DNA of 64,000 bases from contig VDFB02296798.1 in the NCBI GenBank assembly GCA_007258455.2, positions 1 through 64,000 of the forward strand, in the 5' to 3' direction. Positions 46,317 to 59,014 of the stretch are shown piece after piece; positions within the stretch are counted from its first letter, which is position 1; every line of letters starts with the position of its first letter. Both the position numbers and the translations under genes were made by a program. The DNA comes from Sequoia sempervirens. Lineage: Eukaryota > Streptophyta > Pinopsida > Cupressales > Cupressaceae. The notes beneath the pieces were generated by a model. That model worked only from the letters and a program-made list of their open reading frames with translations, was not told the DNA's origin and ran no database searches.

Positions 46317-49300
46317 GCATATATTGAACAGTTGATTTATCCTGTGCAAAAGGATCTTAAACAATGGACTTCTAATGTTCGTCTAGGTGCTGCACGTGTG
46401 TTGTATGCGTTGCTGGTTTGTTGACAAGACATTCCTACAAATTAGTTATTTGGTCAAATGTTTCCATTATAGTGTTTTAGTGATGCACTCTAGGTTGCAA
46501 AATTGGCAGTAGGTTACAGTAGACTTCGGATATTTCATAGACACATGTATTTTATGGAAAGGATATAATCGATGATTGTGAAAATGATCCTTTTTATTTC
46601 TTGGATGACATTTTGTACAGCAATAGCTGCAGTCTTACTTATTTTTTTCAAATTCTAAACTTGTAGATTCTAGCAGAAGAGAGGGTGGCAGATTATCTAG
46701 ACACTTTAGTGCCTTGTCTTCGCAGGTTATCTTCATTGATTTCACATACTTTTAAAATTTAAAGTAGTACTCTTAGCTGTCTCACTTTCCTAGATCCTTT
46801 TCATAGTGATTATGCCTCAATTTATGCCCTGGATATTTGTTTGCAGTGCTGTCAGCGATGATAATTTAGCTGTTGCACAACATGCCATCAATGCTCTACA
46901 CGTTTTGGGGTACCATGTTCTGCCTGATTATTGGCTGCCACTGGTGCTAGAACAATTCCTACCTTTGCAGATGTCACAGGCACAGGTCTGAATATACTAA
47001 ATAAGGAACTACTATGATGCTACTTATCTGGGCAGTTAGATTATTGTTCTTGTTTATTATACTGCCTGGGCCATATTTGTTCTCTATTTTATGATTTATC
47101 AGTCACCTTTTCAGTGTTTTCCTTTAAAAAGATGCAATTGATTTATTTACTCTGTTGTGACTTTACCACTTGAACTTTATATCACCCTTTAAGTAATATA
47201 AGACTTATTTTACATCATATCCAGGTGGCCAATGGGCTTGTTGTACTTGCGGGCCTACTATATGGAATGCCTAGTCATGCCATGAAGGAAAGCACCGTTA
47301 TGAAGGTGGGTTATCTTTACATCTCTATATTGTTTATGGCATTGACTGCAAATGATTTACCTTCTATTGTTTATCCTAATGTAATATTTTGTGTCTGTAT
47401 TGCACTTATAGCAACCAAAAAATCAAAGAAAGAAACAACAGATTTTCGGCACTTTTTGTTTAGTCCAACTAAGAATACCACTTTTACTGGTGGTATGCCA
47501 ATACATTTATTTTTGAGGTATGCTCAAAGTTTAGTCCATCTGCTTCAACCTAATCCTTCAGTCACATCTTACCATCATACGAGCCCTATATTTTTCCCTT
47601 TATGTTGAAAAGACAAGAAAATGGAAAAGGAAAGTGTAGAATAAGTTAAATTCATTAGTGATAAAATTGAATAGAAGATTATAAGAAACTCTACAATAGA
47701 AAGAAAGAAAAAGAAGAAATTAAATTAATTCCCACAAATTACCAAAAGGAGGTTAATGGGACTCAAAATGTAAAATATGTTTTAAGAGAGAAATACAAGG
47801 GTAAAATGACCCTAGGTTATAAAATGTAACCAAACACAAGTGGGAGATGAACAAAGCAAGGGGTGTAAACTGGAAGTGGGCAAACCTTGATGTGTAAGAT
47901 GTAGTGCATTATTAGTAGATTTATGAGGGAAGTACCTTGAAAGAAAGATGGAGTGAACAGAAAATAATTGGAGTGCAAGCTGGAAATCATGAAAGAAGAT
48001 CAATGCCAACATTCATGTTTTCAGTAAGGATTGAACTTGCAGAATCAACAAAATTGCCTTCCATAACCAGCAAAGGGGCCAAGTAGGATTTGAGAATGAA
48101 CATAGAGGAATGTCCAAGGCTGATGGTCATGGGGCGAAGCTGGAAAATACTTGAAGTTGAGAACTACCTCTAGAGACTTTCCTAACATCCAAGGCCAATG
48201 AATCTTTTGGACCTTGTTCGGACTTGCAAAATTTTAGGGTTTATATGAATAATTTTGATTATTTCTTGCCTTAAAACTTTGGTGCTAAAATTGCTTTTAC
48301 AGCCATGTCACTTTATTTTATTTTTGCTCGGTGACTTGCTCACCCCGTTCTTGTTTCCTTAAGTTATCCTCACGAGTCCTTATGATTGTTCATTGATTGG
48401 CCCCTTTTCCTATTAACCGATAGTAGCCAATTAACATGCGTGCTATTAAAATGACTTAAGTTACTTCTATTGTGTGTTGGTTGGTGCTCCCCACTTTGTT
48501 CCTTGTTGGCACCACATGTCTCTTTCTTATTGCATTGCCCGTTTCGTTATGCATCATGTGTTCTTATTTTGTGTGATCGTTGTAGTTGCAACCACGTGCT
48601 CTATTGCCATGTGTCACTGTTAGTGCTTGGTTACGCATCAACTATATGACACGATGGTCCTAAATGGCTGCTCCTCATTTGTGTCGCACCGTTTTTGTCC
48701 ATCGCACATGCTTAAAGTTCTAAATGGTTGAAACCACGATGCCACGATATTGCGACACATGTCTGTCATATCGTGGGCCTGGTCTTTCTCTTTGCTTCTT
48801 TGAAGTAGCCGTGTGTTGAGTCATCTCCATGCGATATTTTATTACGTGTCCACTCCATATCGCGGGATGTTAAAGGAAGTGCCCATTGAGGTTGCAACAA
48901 TGTAGAATTGTGACACCTGTCCTTGTCAATGCCATAAAGGTCTAAGTGTCCATTTTTGCCATCTATTTGTCAAATCCTCATTGGTCCGAATTCTTGGCAT
49001 CATGCAGTTTTATTTAAAGAATGTTTGAATAAAACAAAAGGTTGTGACCATCATGGATCTTGCCCGTGCCATCCAAAGATCAAAGGCTAATATTCAAAGC
49101 GAGAAACAGCTAGCTGTGAACACTCTGTTCACATGTATGAGCATTAATGGGAAAATTGATTGATAACTGTTGGATTTTCCTTGATTTTTTCATCAAAAGG
49201 AATTCATATGAGTTTGTTGGCATCTCATAATTCAGCTAAGGTGAAGAATTTGTACAATTCAAAGCTTTCCAGTGTCTTAGAAGTGAAATTAGGTTCCAAG

Positions 49301-52300
49301 CGTTCCACATGTAAGTCATAGAAATCTCACCCTAATTTACAAAATTGTGGCTTAAATTGAACGTTCTAGCATTGTCAGGGTTTTGTTACTGTGTTGAATG
49401 AAAAATCTAGGGTCTTACTTGTCCTATTTTTCAGAAGCCTAGCCATTTTCCAAAACCCTAGATTTTCTAAAAAACCCTACACGATGAGTCAAACTAGTGC
49501 CCAACCCGTAAAGTCAAGAAGGGGTTTGGATGAAGACTTAATGATTCAACTCCTAGGGTCTTCACAAAAGGCAATGCATGCTCAAGGGTTTGGCATTTTA
49601 ACAGACAAGTTGATAGATAATGTTAGAGATTGCTGGGATGCTACTATGTCTAGTATTGGGTGGTCACTTTTTGAGCATTGGTATAAGAGGAAATATTCCA
49701 AAATTCCCGTTTCTGATGTCAGGAAAGACCTTGGGAAATTAATATTTCCAAAGGTATTTGTAGATGTGGATTACATCAAAATTGTTGTACATAGGTATGA
49801 TGCTAATGCTAGAGCCATTATAGCTAGTAATGGTGGTGGATTGATCAGAATTGATAAAGAATATATATTAGAGGCTTTTTGTCTAAACTTAGCAGCAAAC
49901 AAGCCCATAGACTTCAATGCCTTAGCTAAGGAGTATCACAATGATAAAAACAATTATAGAGTGAATTGGCTCCCAATTCATAGAATGTTTTGTAAATCAA
50001 ATTTTGAGATACCTAGGAGCTACTTCTGACATATTGCCTAAGGAAATCATGGATGTTATGAGGCCAAACGGTAGGGTACCTGAATCGGGGATCCAACGTA
50101 ATTGGGGAGATTGGTATCTCGATTCTAACACCACTATAATAAGGATATGTGGGTCTCTAGTCAGACCCCATATTTTTCCAAGAACTGTACCTAAAAGATT
50201 GGTCTATTTGGAAATGATTTGGCAACTAAATGAATCTGAAAAGATTCATTTGAGGAATCACAAGAAGGGATCCTTCTTCCCTACTTCTATCAAATTCTTA
50301 GATTTCATCATCACCAGCAAGGAGGGGTTAGAGGCATTATACCCCACAATGTAGGCTTACAAGATGGACCTAGAGGGCTTCATCAACCAAATCAGAATAG
50401 GTGCCAAAAGGTCAATTTTTTATCACAAAGTTTTGTATGAGGTGGATGTTTTGAGAAATTGCCTATTTGACAAAGAATTGAAGGCAAGAAAAGAAAAATG
50501 GGATACGGTGATGAAAGGTGAGGAGCAGAAAAGAAAGAAAGCCGTAATTATCCAAGAGATATCATGATATTGAGGACCCTATTGACAAAATTAGGGCTAT
50601 AATGGATAATGTTGAAACTTTTGCTTGCAAGCCTTCAGTCATACCAGAGAAGAAACTAGAAGAAAGGCCACAACATGAGGAGGACCCAGAGAAAATTGCA
50701 GAGATCTATAGGCCAAGGGAAAAGGCCAAAATGCCCATGGCAGCTCAACAAATGCAGGAGGAACTTGCGAGATCAAGTGCACCTTCTCCTAAGCAACCAA
50801 AAAAAAAATATAAAAGTTGTGCAACCATTAGTTGCATACTCTGCTGACATACCAAAATCAGAGGAGATTGGGAAAATGTAATTGGAGAAGAAGAGGTAAA
50901 TCAGATTATCCCATCACCTCAGAGAGTGCAGATTCTGGATATACCTATGGACAGATTGACCATTAATGATAGAGGTAGAGAGCACGAGACAAATGACATT
51001 AGAGCCTTGGCATGTACCTAATTCATGTCTGATAATCAATTCATCAAATCTAAAGCATTCAAGGACTACTTGATAAGATTGAAAAGAGAAGAATTCCAAA
51101 GCAAATTACACAAGGCCAAAGGAGAGGCAAGCCCATCCCAGATGGAGGGAATCACAAAACAAATCATGCTAGAGGTGGATCTTGGAATTGCAAACACCAC
51201 TCTAGATGAGGGAAGAAAGATTGTCCAAGATAATGGTTTGCTCTTACACCCTGAATGGGATATTGCTTTGGCAATAGCATTGGATACTATCAAAAGACAG
51301 GATTAGGAAGCCTTCTTTACAGAGGAACAAGTAGAACAAGCTTATTTTGGTTCTTGTTTTAGCACAAGGTATGAAACTCTGGCTATTTGGGTCATGGCTC
51401 CAGCAACCAACAAGCCACAAGTAGCAGGGAAAATAAGGGACTTGACTGGGAGCATGATTGTCAAAAGATTATTTGACACCTCTGCTCCTCAAGATGCTTC
51501 CCTTGCTGCTACTTTGTTCAGTGAGGCTGCTACTAAAAAATTGCAAGCTGATTATAAAAAATTACAGGCAGAACATTTGAGGCTAATGCAAGAATATAAT
51601 AAGATACAATCCCTGCTGGATTCCCCTCATGTTGCTGATACTCCTAGTGTCACCACCCCATAGAGCTGAACAGGTGTACCAGTGCAGGACAAGGATGCTT
51701 TGTCCTTAAATATTAAGGAGCTGGATGAACAATTAAAAGAAGCAAAAGAGGACAGAATAAAGTGGGTGATTGACATGGTAGATGACCTCATTGGTCATAG
51801 ATTGTCCAAAATTGTTAATAGATTTGAGGAACTTGGGAGGGGTACAACAATTTAAAGAATGCATATATTAGATACTTGCAGCATCAAGACATCTTGAAGG
51901 ACATTTTAAGCAAGTGGATTCCCAAGGTACCATCAATTCAACAGGTCTACAAGTGCTCTAGATTTGACCCAAATGTCGTAGAGGGGTTTGTGGGTACAAA
52001 TGTAGTTGCTAATCTACTATGAGAAATTGTGTCCTATCAACCAAAACTAGACCAACAACTCAAGGGTAAATTGACGATGTTGGAGAACATTAAGAAGCGG
52101 ATTATGCCAAACATCTTTGTAATGTCCCCATTTTGGCCATACACTCTTCTTTTGGATTTAGCCTATTTCCATAAATCCGTAGGCTAAGTTGAAGTATAAA
52201 ACTAGGGTTTCCTCTTTCAGATACTGCTCAGTTGGCGTTCAGAGGATGTTGTGCAGACTTACTATTTATAGCAGTTTGCTATTTTTAGCAAGTCTATCTT

Positions 52301-55300
52301 TTGGCAGTATCTATCTAGTAGCAATTCAATCCTTTGCAGTTCAGTGTTCAGTTTGGCTTTCGATGGTTTTGAAGTTAACTTACTATTTTTGGCATTTACT
52401 ATTTTTAGTAAGTTCATTTTTGGCAGAAGCATCATCATCAACTTGGTTCAGTTTGGCATTTGTCAGTTTGCTATTTTTAGCAATTCAATTCATTGGGCGT
52501 ATTCGTGAGCGAATTTTCATGTCTTGAAGTTGTACCCACTAAGCTTGATGACTTCAAGTTGTTTTAAGAAGGGGACATAAAGGGTCAGTGAGCATTTAAT
52601 TATTTAATAAATGCTTTATTGTTGCAATATGAAATGGATGCCTAAAAGGGAAGTTGAATGATATTTTATTATTTCAAAAAAAGTAAAAGGCAAAAAGGTG
52701 GCGTCCCTTTTGGAAGTTGAAGAGTTCTTGTTGCTTCATTTGCCAACTAAAGCTTATATATTGCTGCTGTTTGAAGAGCTGATTATCGAATGTTTATGCT
52801 AATGTTATGCTGTTGGAATGACAACTTGTTTTTTACTTCGAGGGATGCTTACCTCCTAGTTCCAATCCAATTTCGTGTTTGAAAGATAACACCTAGTTGG
52901 TATTATTGCTGCTTCTCAATCAGACTAGCAGATTGTGCTTCAAAATTGGTGAATTTGGTGAGAACTTCAATTTTTATGTTGCTGGTGTATACACAGCTGA
53001 AGGTGGTTTTCATTTACAGCTTTTGAGAAATCGCCCCTCTACAGGGCCGTACCATCTCATGAGTGCTTTGGGATTCGTGCAAGAATAATATCTTGAGTTT
53101 TGATGCAGTTTTGTAGTTTGAGTTTGGGCGCCATCCTCCTAGAAGGTCTTTGCAAAACATTCCAGCTTATTCGGAGGTATTTAGAAGGAGTTGTGAACAT
53201 TTTTATGAGTTTGCTGTTTGCTGATAGACATTTCCAGATTGCAGATTTTTATATCAGACTTGTTAGTTTTTGATATAATGCTGGTTTGAGCTTCATTTTT
53301 ATATCATTATTGTATTGTAAGAGTTAGAGGAAGTGTTACTCTAACCTTTGATGGATTTGGAAGCATATCTTTCTTATTTGCAGCTGTTTAATTCATTGTA
53401 AAGCTGATTAGTAGTACTAACAGCTATTTATTTTATTTGCTGCAATTAGTTTAAATTTCATACTCCCACGATTGAGTGGTTGAGTTTAAATAATCATCTT
53501 TTTTAATTGTAAGTTTCCCCCCACTAAATAAGTGGTTGTGTGGACTGTATTCCCCCCACGTTAATAAGTGGAAGTGAGGATATAAATGGCTGGCTTGCCG
53601 CCTTTAATAATGTAATAATCTTACCCACTGAATAAGTGGAGTATCCCCACTGCTTGTGGATGCCTGCATCAGCAGATGAATTGTAATTTCAGTTTAGTTT
53701 ATTCCTAATGATCCTCTGACCATATGCTATCACCTCGCCCACACTGGGATCTTGGTGAACATTCTTGGTTAGAGTTACTTTCCATGCTGATTTGCATTTG
53801 GAGCTAACGCTAATCAGTGATTGGTTGCTGATTTGTGTGTTAAATTTTGGAAAAAAAATTAAGGGGAATATTTCAATCTTGGATGCCATTGGAATAACTA
53901 AGCCACAAAGTCATTGGAAAGGTGAATTTGGCACAATCATCCCTTCTTTATGTTCATTCATTTGTGCAAGTCGAGAACCTAATTCCTCATTGCTAAATAG
54001 CACAATGGATGAGCTCATAGGGCTAGAATTTAGCCTGGACAGTTTTAACAAGGATGCCAAAGCAATATTGGATGCTAGATATAATGCACACTTAGATAAA
54101 ATTTCTAAAGTGCTAGCATTCCAATGTTATTAGAGAGAATTTTGGCTTCCTAGTTAGAAAAGTATAATGAATAAGCATTGAGTTGCTTTTCAATCAGTCA
54201 TCAGGTTTCAATGACAACATCCTAGTCAGATATATGACAAGACAGATGACAGTTTTGGCTTTCACAACATTTTGGAGGAGTTCTACTTCTCAACATTTGG
54301 TTTCAGCTTTTTTACTTCTAGTGGTCCTTATAGGTTTCAGTTCCGAGCTTTCAACAACTTTAGCATCTTCTCTAGGCAGTTAGCTAGACAGTATTCTTTT
54401 AATGGGTTTTGTTCCCATTTATTTATTTATTTTCCTGAATCTCATTACTAGGTGTGCCTTAGCTTCCAGGTGTGTGCCTTTTAACTATCATTTTGAAGTT
54501 CAAAATCTTTAGTTTCACCTTTCAGGAGCGTGTATCTATATTGCACTTCTAATTTCTGGACCTATTTTTGACATGTTCCATGCTTCTTTAACTGTTGTGC
54601 CTTACACCATTGACTTGCACATGTGTGTATAATGATATTGAATTAACTCCATTGTCAAGCACATTTGGCTTCCTTGGTGTGCACCTCAATACATTGAGTT
54701 GCATTTGAAAACCAACATGTTTTGTTTAGGTGTGTGTCTGATTCTAGGCTGACACTTTCGAATGGTGTTTAAGTTTTTTCCTTTTGCATAGTCAAGTGCA
54801 CCCATGGGCTCTAGTTTTTATCAAACTTCTCTTTTGAGAACTTCATTGCTCTAATTCAGAATGCTCAATTCTACAATCTTGGGAAGATGAGAAAAAGACA
54901 AAGGATGACAAGATAGAACAAACAAGATGAGTCCTAAAGGCTTTGCCCTTTAAACTAGTTTAAATTTACAATACAATTTTTTTGTATGCGTACAATAGTA
55001 TCTCAATGGATATACTATGAAACACAATTTTGGGGTAATGTGACATAAATAACATGTGTCATGGTCAAACATGGCTTATTGCATAGTCCAAATAATAGCA
55101 ATCTAAACTGAACCAAGGGAAAAGCATCTTGAAACCTTTAGAGGATGAAGTGCCCCTGCTTCCTGTCTTAGAGGGCTTTTTGCAACTCGTGAAATAGGCT
55201 AAATACCTGGAAAGAAGGTGGTAAATAGACTGGCCAGATTGAACACTAAGGTAGATGGAAACCCTTGAATACCCAGTAGGCCAAATTCTTGTGATTCACT

Positions 55301-58300
55301 AGATTCTGAATAGTAGTGAAATTTGGGCGTTTACCTATTTAGCTTCTTGTTGCTTATGTATACATTTTTCAGCACAATAAAGTGGATTATTTTTTTGCAT
55401 GAATTTTTCCTTTTAAGTTCTGATTATGTCTGTGTGTTCTGTGCTCTGACATTATTAAGAGGTTGAGGGTTAACTGACTCTCAAGCATCCCATCAACTTC
55501 TCAAGTGAACAGAGTCTGAAAAATGAAAGCTTAAGACTAAGATCATAAGGTGCACCAACAAGTTATCTTTTAAACAGCACAGAAAATGTGTTCAGAGCCT
55601 TATAAAAGACCACAATAAAGAGAGGGAACCTCCAGCTTCTGTCAATGGGCTTCTGGATATGGTGGATGCTAAACTCTTTCCTCTGAGCTGGTTCTTAGAC
55701 GGCCCCATCTGTGTGTGATTACTTCAGAATGTCTTCAAGCACAGACAACATGGGTGTTTGTCCACCAGTTTACAACCTATTGAACTTACAGGAACCTTGG
55801 ATACCATGACTGTTCACATTGAGAAACACTCTCTTTGTTGCATCACTTGGAACTTTCATATATTGACCCCTGCCACAGATGGATCTAGTGGAGCTCCACT
55901 TGCCAGTTTTTAAATCAATCTTGTTTTTTGTTTTCTTCCTAGTCATGTGGTTCTAGATGAACTTATTCAATTTTGGTCCAGCTCAGTACTTCTGTTTATC
56001 TTTTTTAGATGAAAATCAGTATATGCATTTTAAGTTCATGTTTATGGCTTGCTTCTTATTTATCTTTCCTTGCTATAAAAATACTCTTGGTAGAAGCTTG
56101 TCTAATAGTGCCATTGATGGCTGTTTTTGTAACTTTTTCAAATTAACTTAATGAATACTTTATGTTACTGGTTAGAAAATTTGATGTTTATTGTCCATAG
56201 GTATTAGATAAATGTTTGCCTGCTCCTGCTGTGATCTGATATTTTTGATCTCTTGCCTTTGTCATTCTTATATAAGGTAGGTAGATTAGTGGATTGGCAG
56301 GTTCAGGTTTATAATCGAGTTCGGTCATATGTTCAAAATGCAAGGGTAGAAAATTTGAACAGTGTATAAGATAAATGGGCTTCTACAAGGGGTCTCAAAC
56401 ACTAATTAGCATCTGGCTTTGGCCATGACCTGAAAAAAACCATTAGCAATCATTTCCAATGTGGTAGTACCTCAGGCTTATACAAACTTGTAAGGTTTGA
56501 ATTATTACAAGCTTTCTTAAAAGGTTGAAAACTTGAAACCCAAAGATGTACAAATTTGAACTATATATAAGATAATTGAAAAACATTTCCCCTTGTGGAT
56601 ATGCCAAATTGGTGTCTAGCTTTGCCATGACCTAAACAACAACCTTGACTTTTATTGGCATGGGGATATTGAAATCATTTTTTTATACATACTGTGGTTA
56701 TGCTTTATTGTTCAATCTGGTATACTTCACTCTATTATATATGATGGGGGATATGATTTATATCCTAATCTAGATACAGAATTGCCATAGAGACATAGTT
56801 TTGTTATTTTAGAAATCATTGTTGTATATTGATTTCATTTTCAAGTATGAGCATTAAAATTCTTGAATTTAATGTTGTGAGGGCTATAAACATGGGTATT
56901 CAGTATTGTCGATATTCTCTTTAAATGCAACAGTTTTTTAAGTTAGAAAAAATCTTATTGTAAATATATTCTCTGAAGTTTCGTAGATACATTGATCTAC
57001 AGGAACTCTTAGTGAAGTGTCTCACTGTTTGGAAAAGCAAGCAAGTTGAATTTGAAATTCCTCTTGGTCTGACATTCAATATTAAGAGTCAAACTTTCTA
57101 TAGATATAATGCTATTTTATTATATTAACTCAGGTTGTAGTTCCTTTTTAAATAGAACTTGCACCATCGATTGAGCAGACCAAAAAATCAGCATGCATGT
57201 AAATTTAGTATGTTTCTATCAATGCAGGTAACTAAACAGCTCTATGATGCAAACTTGGGATTCAGTGATTATCCTGCAATAAGACAGCAGGTAAAAAATT
57301 AAAGCAAGCAACTGGGACTTGTTTTACTCAATTATCTGACACCTTCTGTACCCACACAAATTAACTTATTATATTTGCTTGCATATAACTGCATGTAATG
57401 AACTAGTTGCTCTTTGAATATTTTCTATGATAATTAGCAGTTACTTGCAGTATTGGAAAATCTGATAGATAAAGGAGGAGTATTATGCCAGTCTTCTTCT
57501 TTGGAAATATCTCTGCTCTTGCTTCAGGTCTGTACTTTTAACCTTCAACTTACTGAACATATTTAGAGGATATATTTCATAGCATTTGGCATGGTTATTG
57601 CAAAGAGTTATATGGGGGATGGGCACGCCTTAAATAATTTGGCTTAAATAGTTTCCATCTGTTGGAAATGCTGACAGAATTTCTCTAGGAAAATGTTAAA
57701 ACAATGTGTTCCATCATAATTTCAAGGGTGTCTTTGAAGAGCGTAAACCTTAAAAATTAATTTTTGTGAATGCTAATAATTTATTGGGAAAGAAATGAAT
57801 TGTTTAAGAGTTAGGTGAAACTTCTGGGTTTATTATTCTCATATTTTGTAGGAGGTGAAATCACATGTCAATTATTTCATATGAGAATGTTCTTTGTTAT
57901 GAAATTACTCATAAGTCATTTAAGAGGATGAGCAAGAAGTTGTACTATTTTATGCCTCTCCTTGATTAGCAAATTTACCAAATACAATTTGATCCACCTT
58001 TTTGGGTAGTTTGCACTTTGTAAATGTGCACAAAACTTGGTCTGTTTGCTCATAGATTCTTCATTTTGTATTAGAATTGGATATATCTGTTGATTTTTCA
58101 TTTGGAGTTACTACAGTCTTTTGTAACCATTGCCATTACTTATGTTCTCAGCTTCAGTGTTCAGAGGGTGATAGTAAAACACATCAGCTTGCTATCACAA
58201 TGTTTAATAATTTTGCATGGGTGATTGGACTAAATTCTGGAAAAGACTTATATGCAAAGCATATGGAATCAATTATTGAAGTTACTATAAGTGGGCATTC

Positions 58301-58577
58301 AGAATGGACTGGAACTTCATCTGGAGCCATCCTTTTTCAAACATTTCTTGAGAATGCTGGAAGTTGTGTAAGAGTCCAACTTGTTTTAACTAATTCTTGC
58401 CTTACAAATTTCCAGTGGTATCTTCTTTTTATTTGCTAAACTTAACCATTTCAATTGACAAATTTTTCTTTTTTTTGTAACGAACAGGTGGGTCCTTATT
58501 TGGAGACATTGCTTCCTGTATTTACTGATTGCTTGAATGCAGAGAGGGATCCTCTTCTTCGTTTAAAGCTTGTACCG
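46317..58577 (+). CDS. DNAAF5: HEAT-repeat protein, likely DNAAF5/HEATR2-like dynein assembly factor (partial, 8 exons)
   Basis: Exons with AG/GT borders and consistent phase: 46317-46415, 46667-46725, 46847-46985, 47225-47305, 57228-57290, 57441-57527, 58152-58367, 58488-58577, together 278 codons without a stop. Paired amphipathic helices typical of HEAT repeats occur: VQKDLKQWTSNVRLGAARVL, AEERVADYLDTLVPCLRRAV (the Arg/Ser junction depends on splicing), DNLAVAQHAINALHVLGYHV, VANGLVVLAGLLYGMPSHAM, AILFQTFLENAGSCVGPYLE. The run W..N.R..AA..L..LLILAEE then ANGLVVLAGLLYG recalls DNAAF5, a cytosolic factor for axonemal dynein arm pre-assembly. 5' and 3' exons are missing. Other HEAT proteins cannot be excluded. 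Confidence 0.6.
48230..49480 (+). mobile_element. Probable LTR/leader upstream of ORF B
   Basis: The region has many short inverted repeats: GGTGC...GCACC (48483-48514) and CCACGATAT...ATATCGTGG (about 48741-48777), and shows higher GC than its surroundings. A TTTATTTAAAG TATA-like box lies near 49010. ORF B begins about 100 bases downstream of its right limit. The boundaries are guesses. Confidence 0.35.
49484..52190 (+). pseudogene. Long unknown retroelement ORF (ORF B)
   Basis: It starts MSQTSAQPVKSRRGLDEDL at 49484. Open pieces continue through frame changes near 50030, 50360, 50560 and 51660: VRDCWDATMSSIGWSLFEHW, YILEAFCLNLAANKPIDFNA, RICGSLVRPHIFPRTVPKRL, then a lysine- and glutamate-rich middle, a coiled-coil-like LQADYKKLQAEHLRLMQEYN, and HQDILKDILSKWIPKVPSIQ, with the last stretch running into the LTR at 52118. 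General layout (globular start, charged middle, coiled coil, abutting LTR) parallels ORF A. No catalytic motif recognised. Confidence 0.5.
52118..53735 (+). mobile_element. LTR of the TGTAATGTCCCC family, with chromovirus leader
   Basis: It starts TGTAATGTCCCCATTTTGG, like 22688 (minus) and 61252. TTAGCCTA (52158-52165) pairs with TAGGCTAA (52180-52187). TTGCTATTTTTAGCAA and TTACTATTTTTAGTAA palindromes occur at 52277-52480. CCACTAAATAAGTGG-type palindromes occur at 53466-53660. The leader box CGCCCACACTGGGATCT (about 53737-53753) then precedes gag, as in G3. The exact 3' LTR end is not fixed. Confidence 0.7.
53765..54133 (+). pseudogene. Chromovirus gag start, second copy
   Basis: MVRVTFHADLHLELTLISDW, KKIKGNISILDAIGITKPQS, LDSFNKDAKAILDARYNAHL. 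The start aligns with the gag start of G3 at 18520 (minus). The frame ends at a stop and the following 54134-54420 shows no gag or pol, so the element is truncated here. Weak but consistent with context. Confidence 0.55.
54430..54930. repeat. GTGCAC-motif repeat family, copy 2
   Basis: TAGGTGTGCCTTAG, CAGGTGTGTGCCTTT, TTGGTGTGCACCTCA, TAGGTGTGTGTCTGA and AAGTGCACCCATGG recur at 30-60-base spacing. The tail ACAATCTTGGGAAGATGAG resembles the tail of copy 1. In both cases the array follows soon after a truncated gypsy gag/pol. Confidence 0.55.
54930..57227. other. Rest of intron 4: nothing recognised
   Basis: AT-rich sequence without terminal repeats or domain-like ORFs. Short ORFs near 55957 and 56443 have no family signature. 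It ends in a good pyrimidine-containing acceptor before exon 5 (57228). Confidence 0.5.
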
Positions 58578-59014
58578 GTAAGTTTTAATAAACATTCTCT
58601 AATTTTGAAATTGAATTAACAAATCATAGGAACTCCTTAAAGATATTTGGTTGTTTCCACCAGTTGGATGGCTTTGTGTACATCTTTTAGAAATAATCTG
58701 AAGAATTGAAAGTAAATTATTCCACAATTTATATTATCCAGTAAATACAGGATTTTGTGTTTGAGAGGGCTCCCTCCTGCAGCCAATGTTGAGTAGAAAT
58801 TAGTGGTTCACAGACTCTATTACTCTTTTGCCCTTTTCTATGATATAGAATCCTCTCTGGCCCTTAAATTAGAAAGAGTGATGCCAATTCTTACATGTGC
58901 CATTCAAATGTAAAGTTGTAATTAAATGGTGTCAACCCTCCCATATACATAAACTCTTAAACATGATGAAAGCATTCATTTTTCTGCATCAGCCAAGTAA
59001 GCAAAATAGGATTT

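Larger units (their letters stand above)
47306..57227 (+). other. 9.9-kb intron 4 of the HEAT-repeat gene, filled with retroelements
   Basis: The donor AAG|GTGGGT at 47306 and the acceptor TGCAG at 57227 flank it, and both neighbouring exons end on whole codons. It holds a hairpin-rich leader (48230-49480), unknown ORF B, an LTR at 52118, a chromovirus gag start (53765) and a GTGCAC-type repeat (54430-54930). All lie in plus orientation or have unassigned orientation. 47620-48230 and 54930-57220 show nothing recognisable. Confidence 0.6.

Noticed and set aside
52189..52527. 112-codon ORF rich in L, F and S, resembling a membrane protein
   Set aside because: It spans the T-rich palindromes of the LTR, and its composition follows from that.
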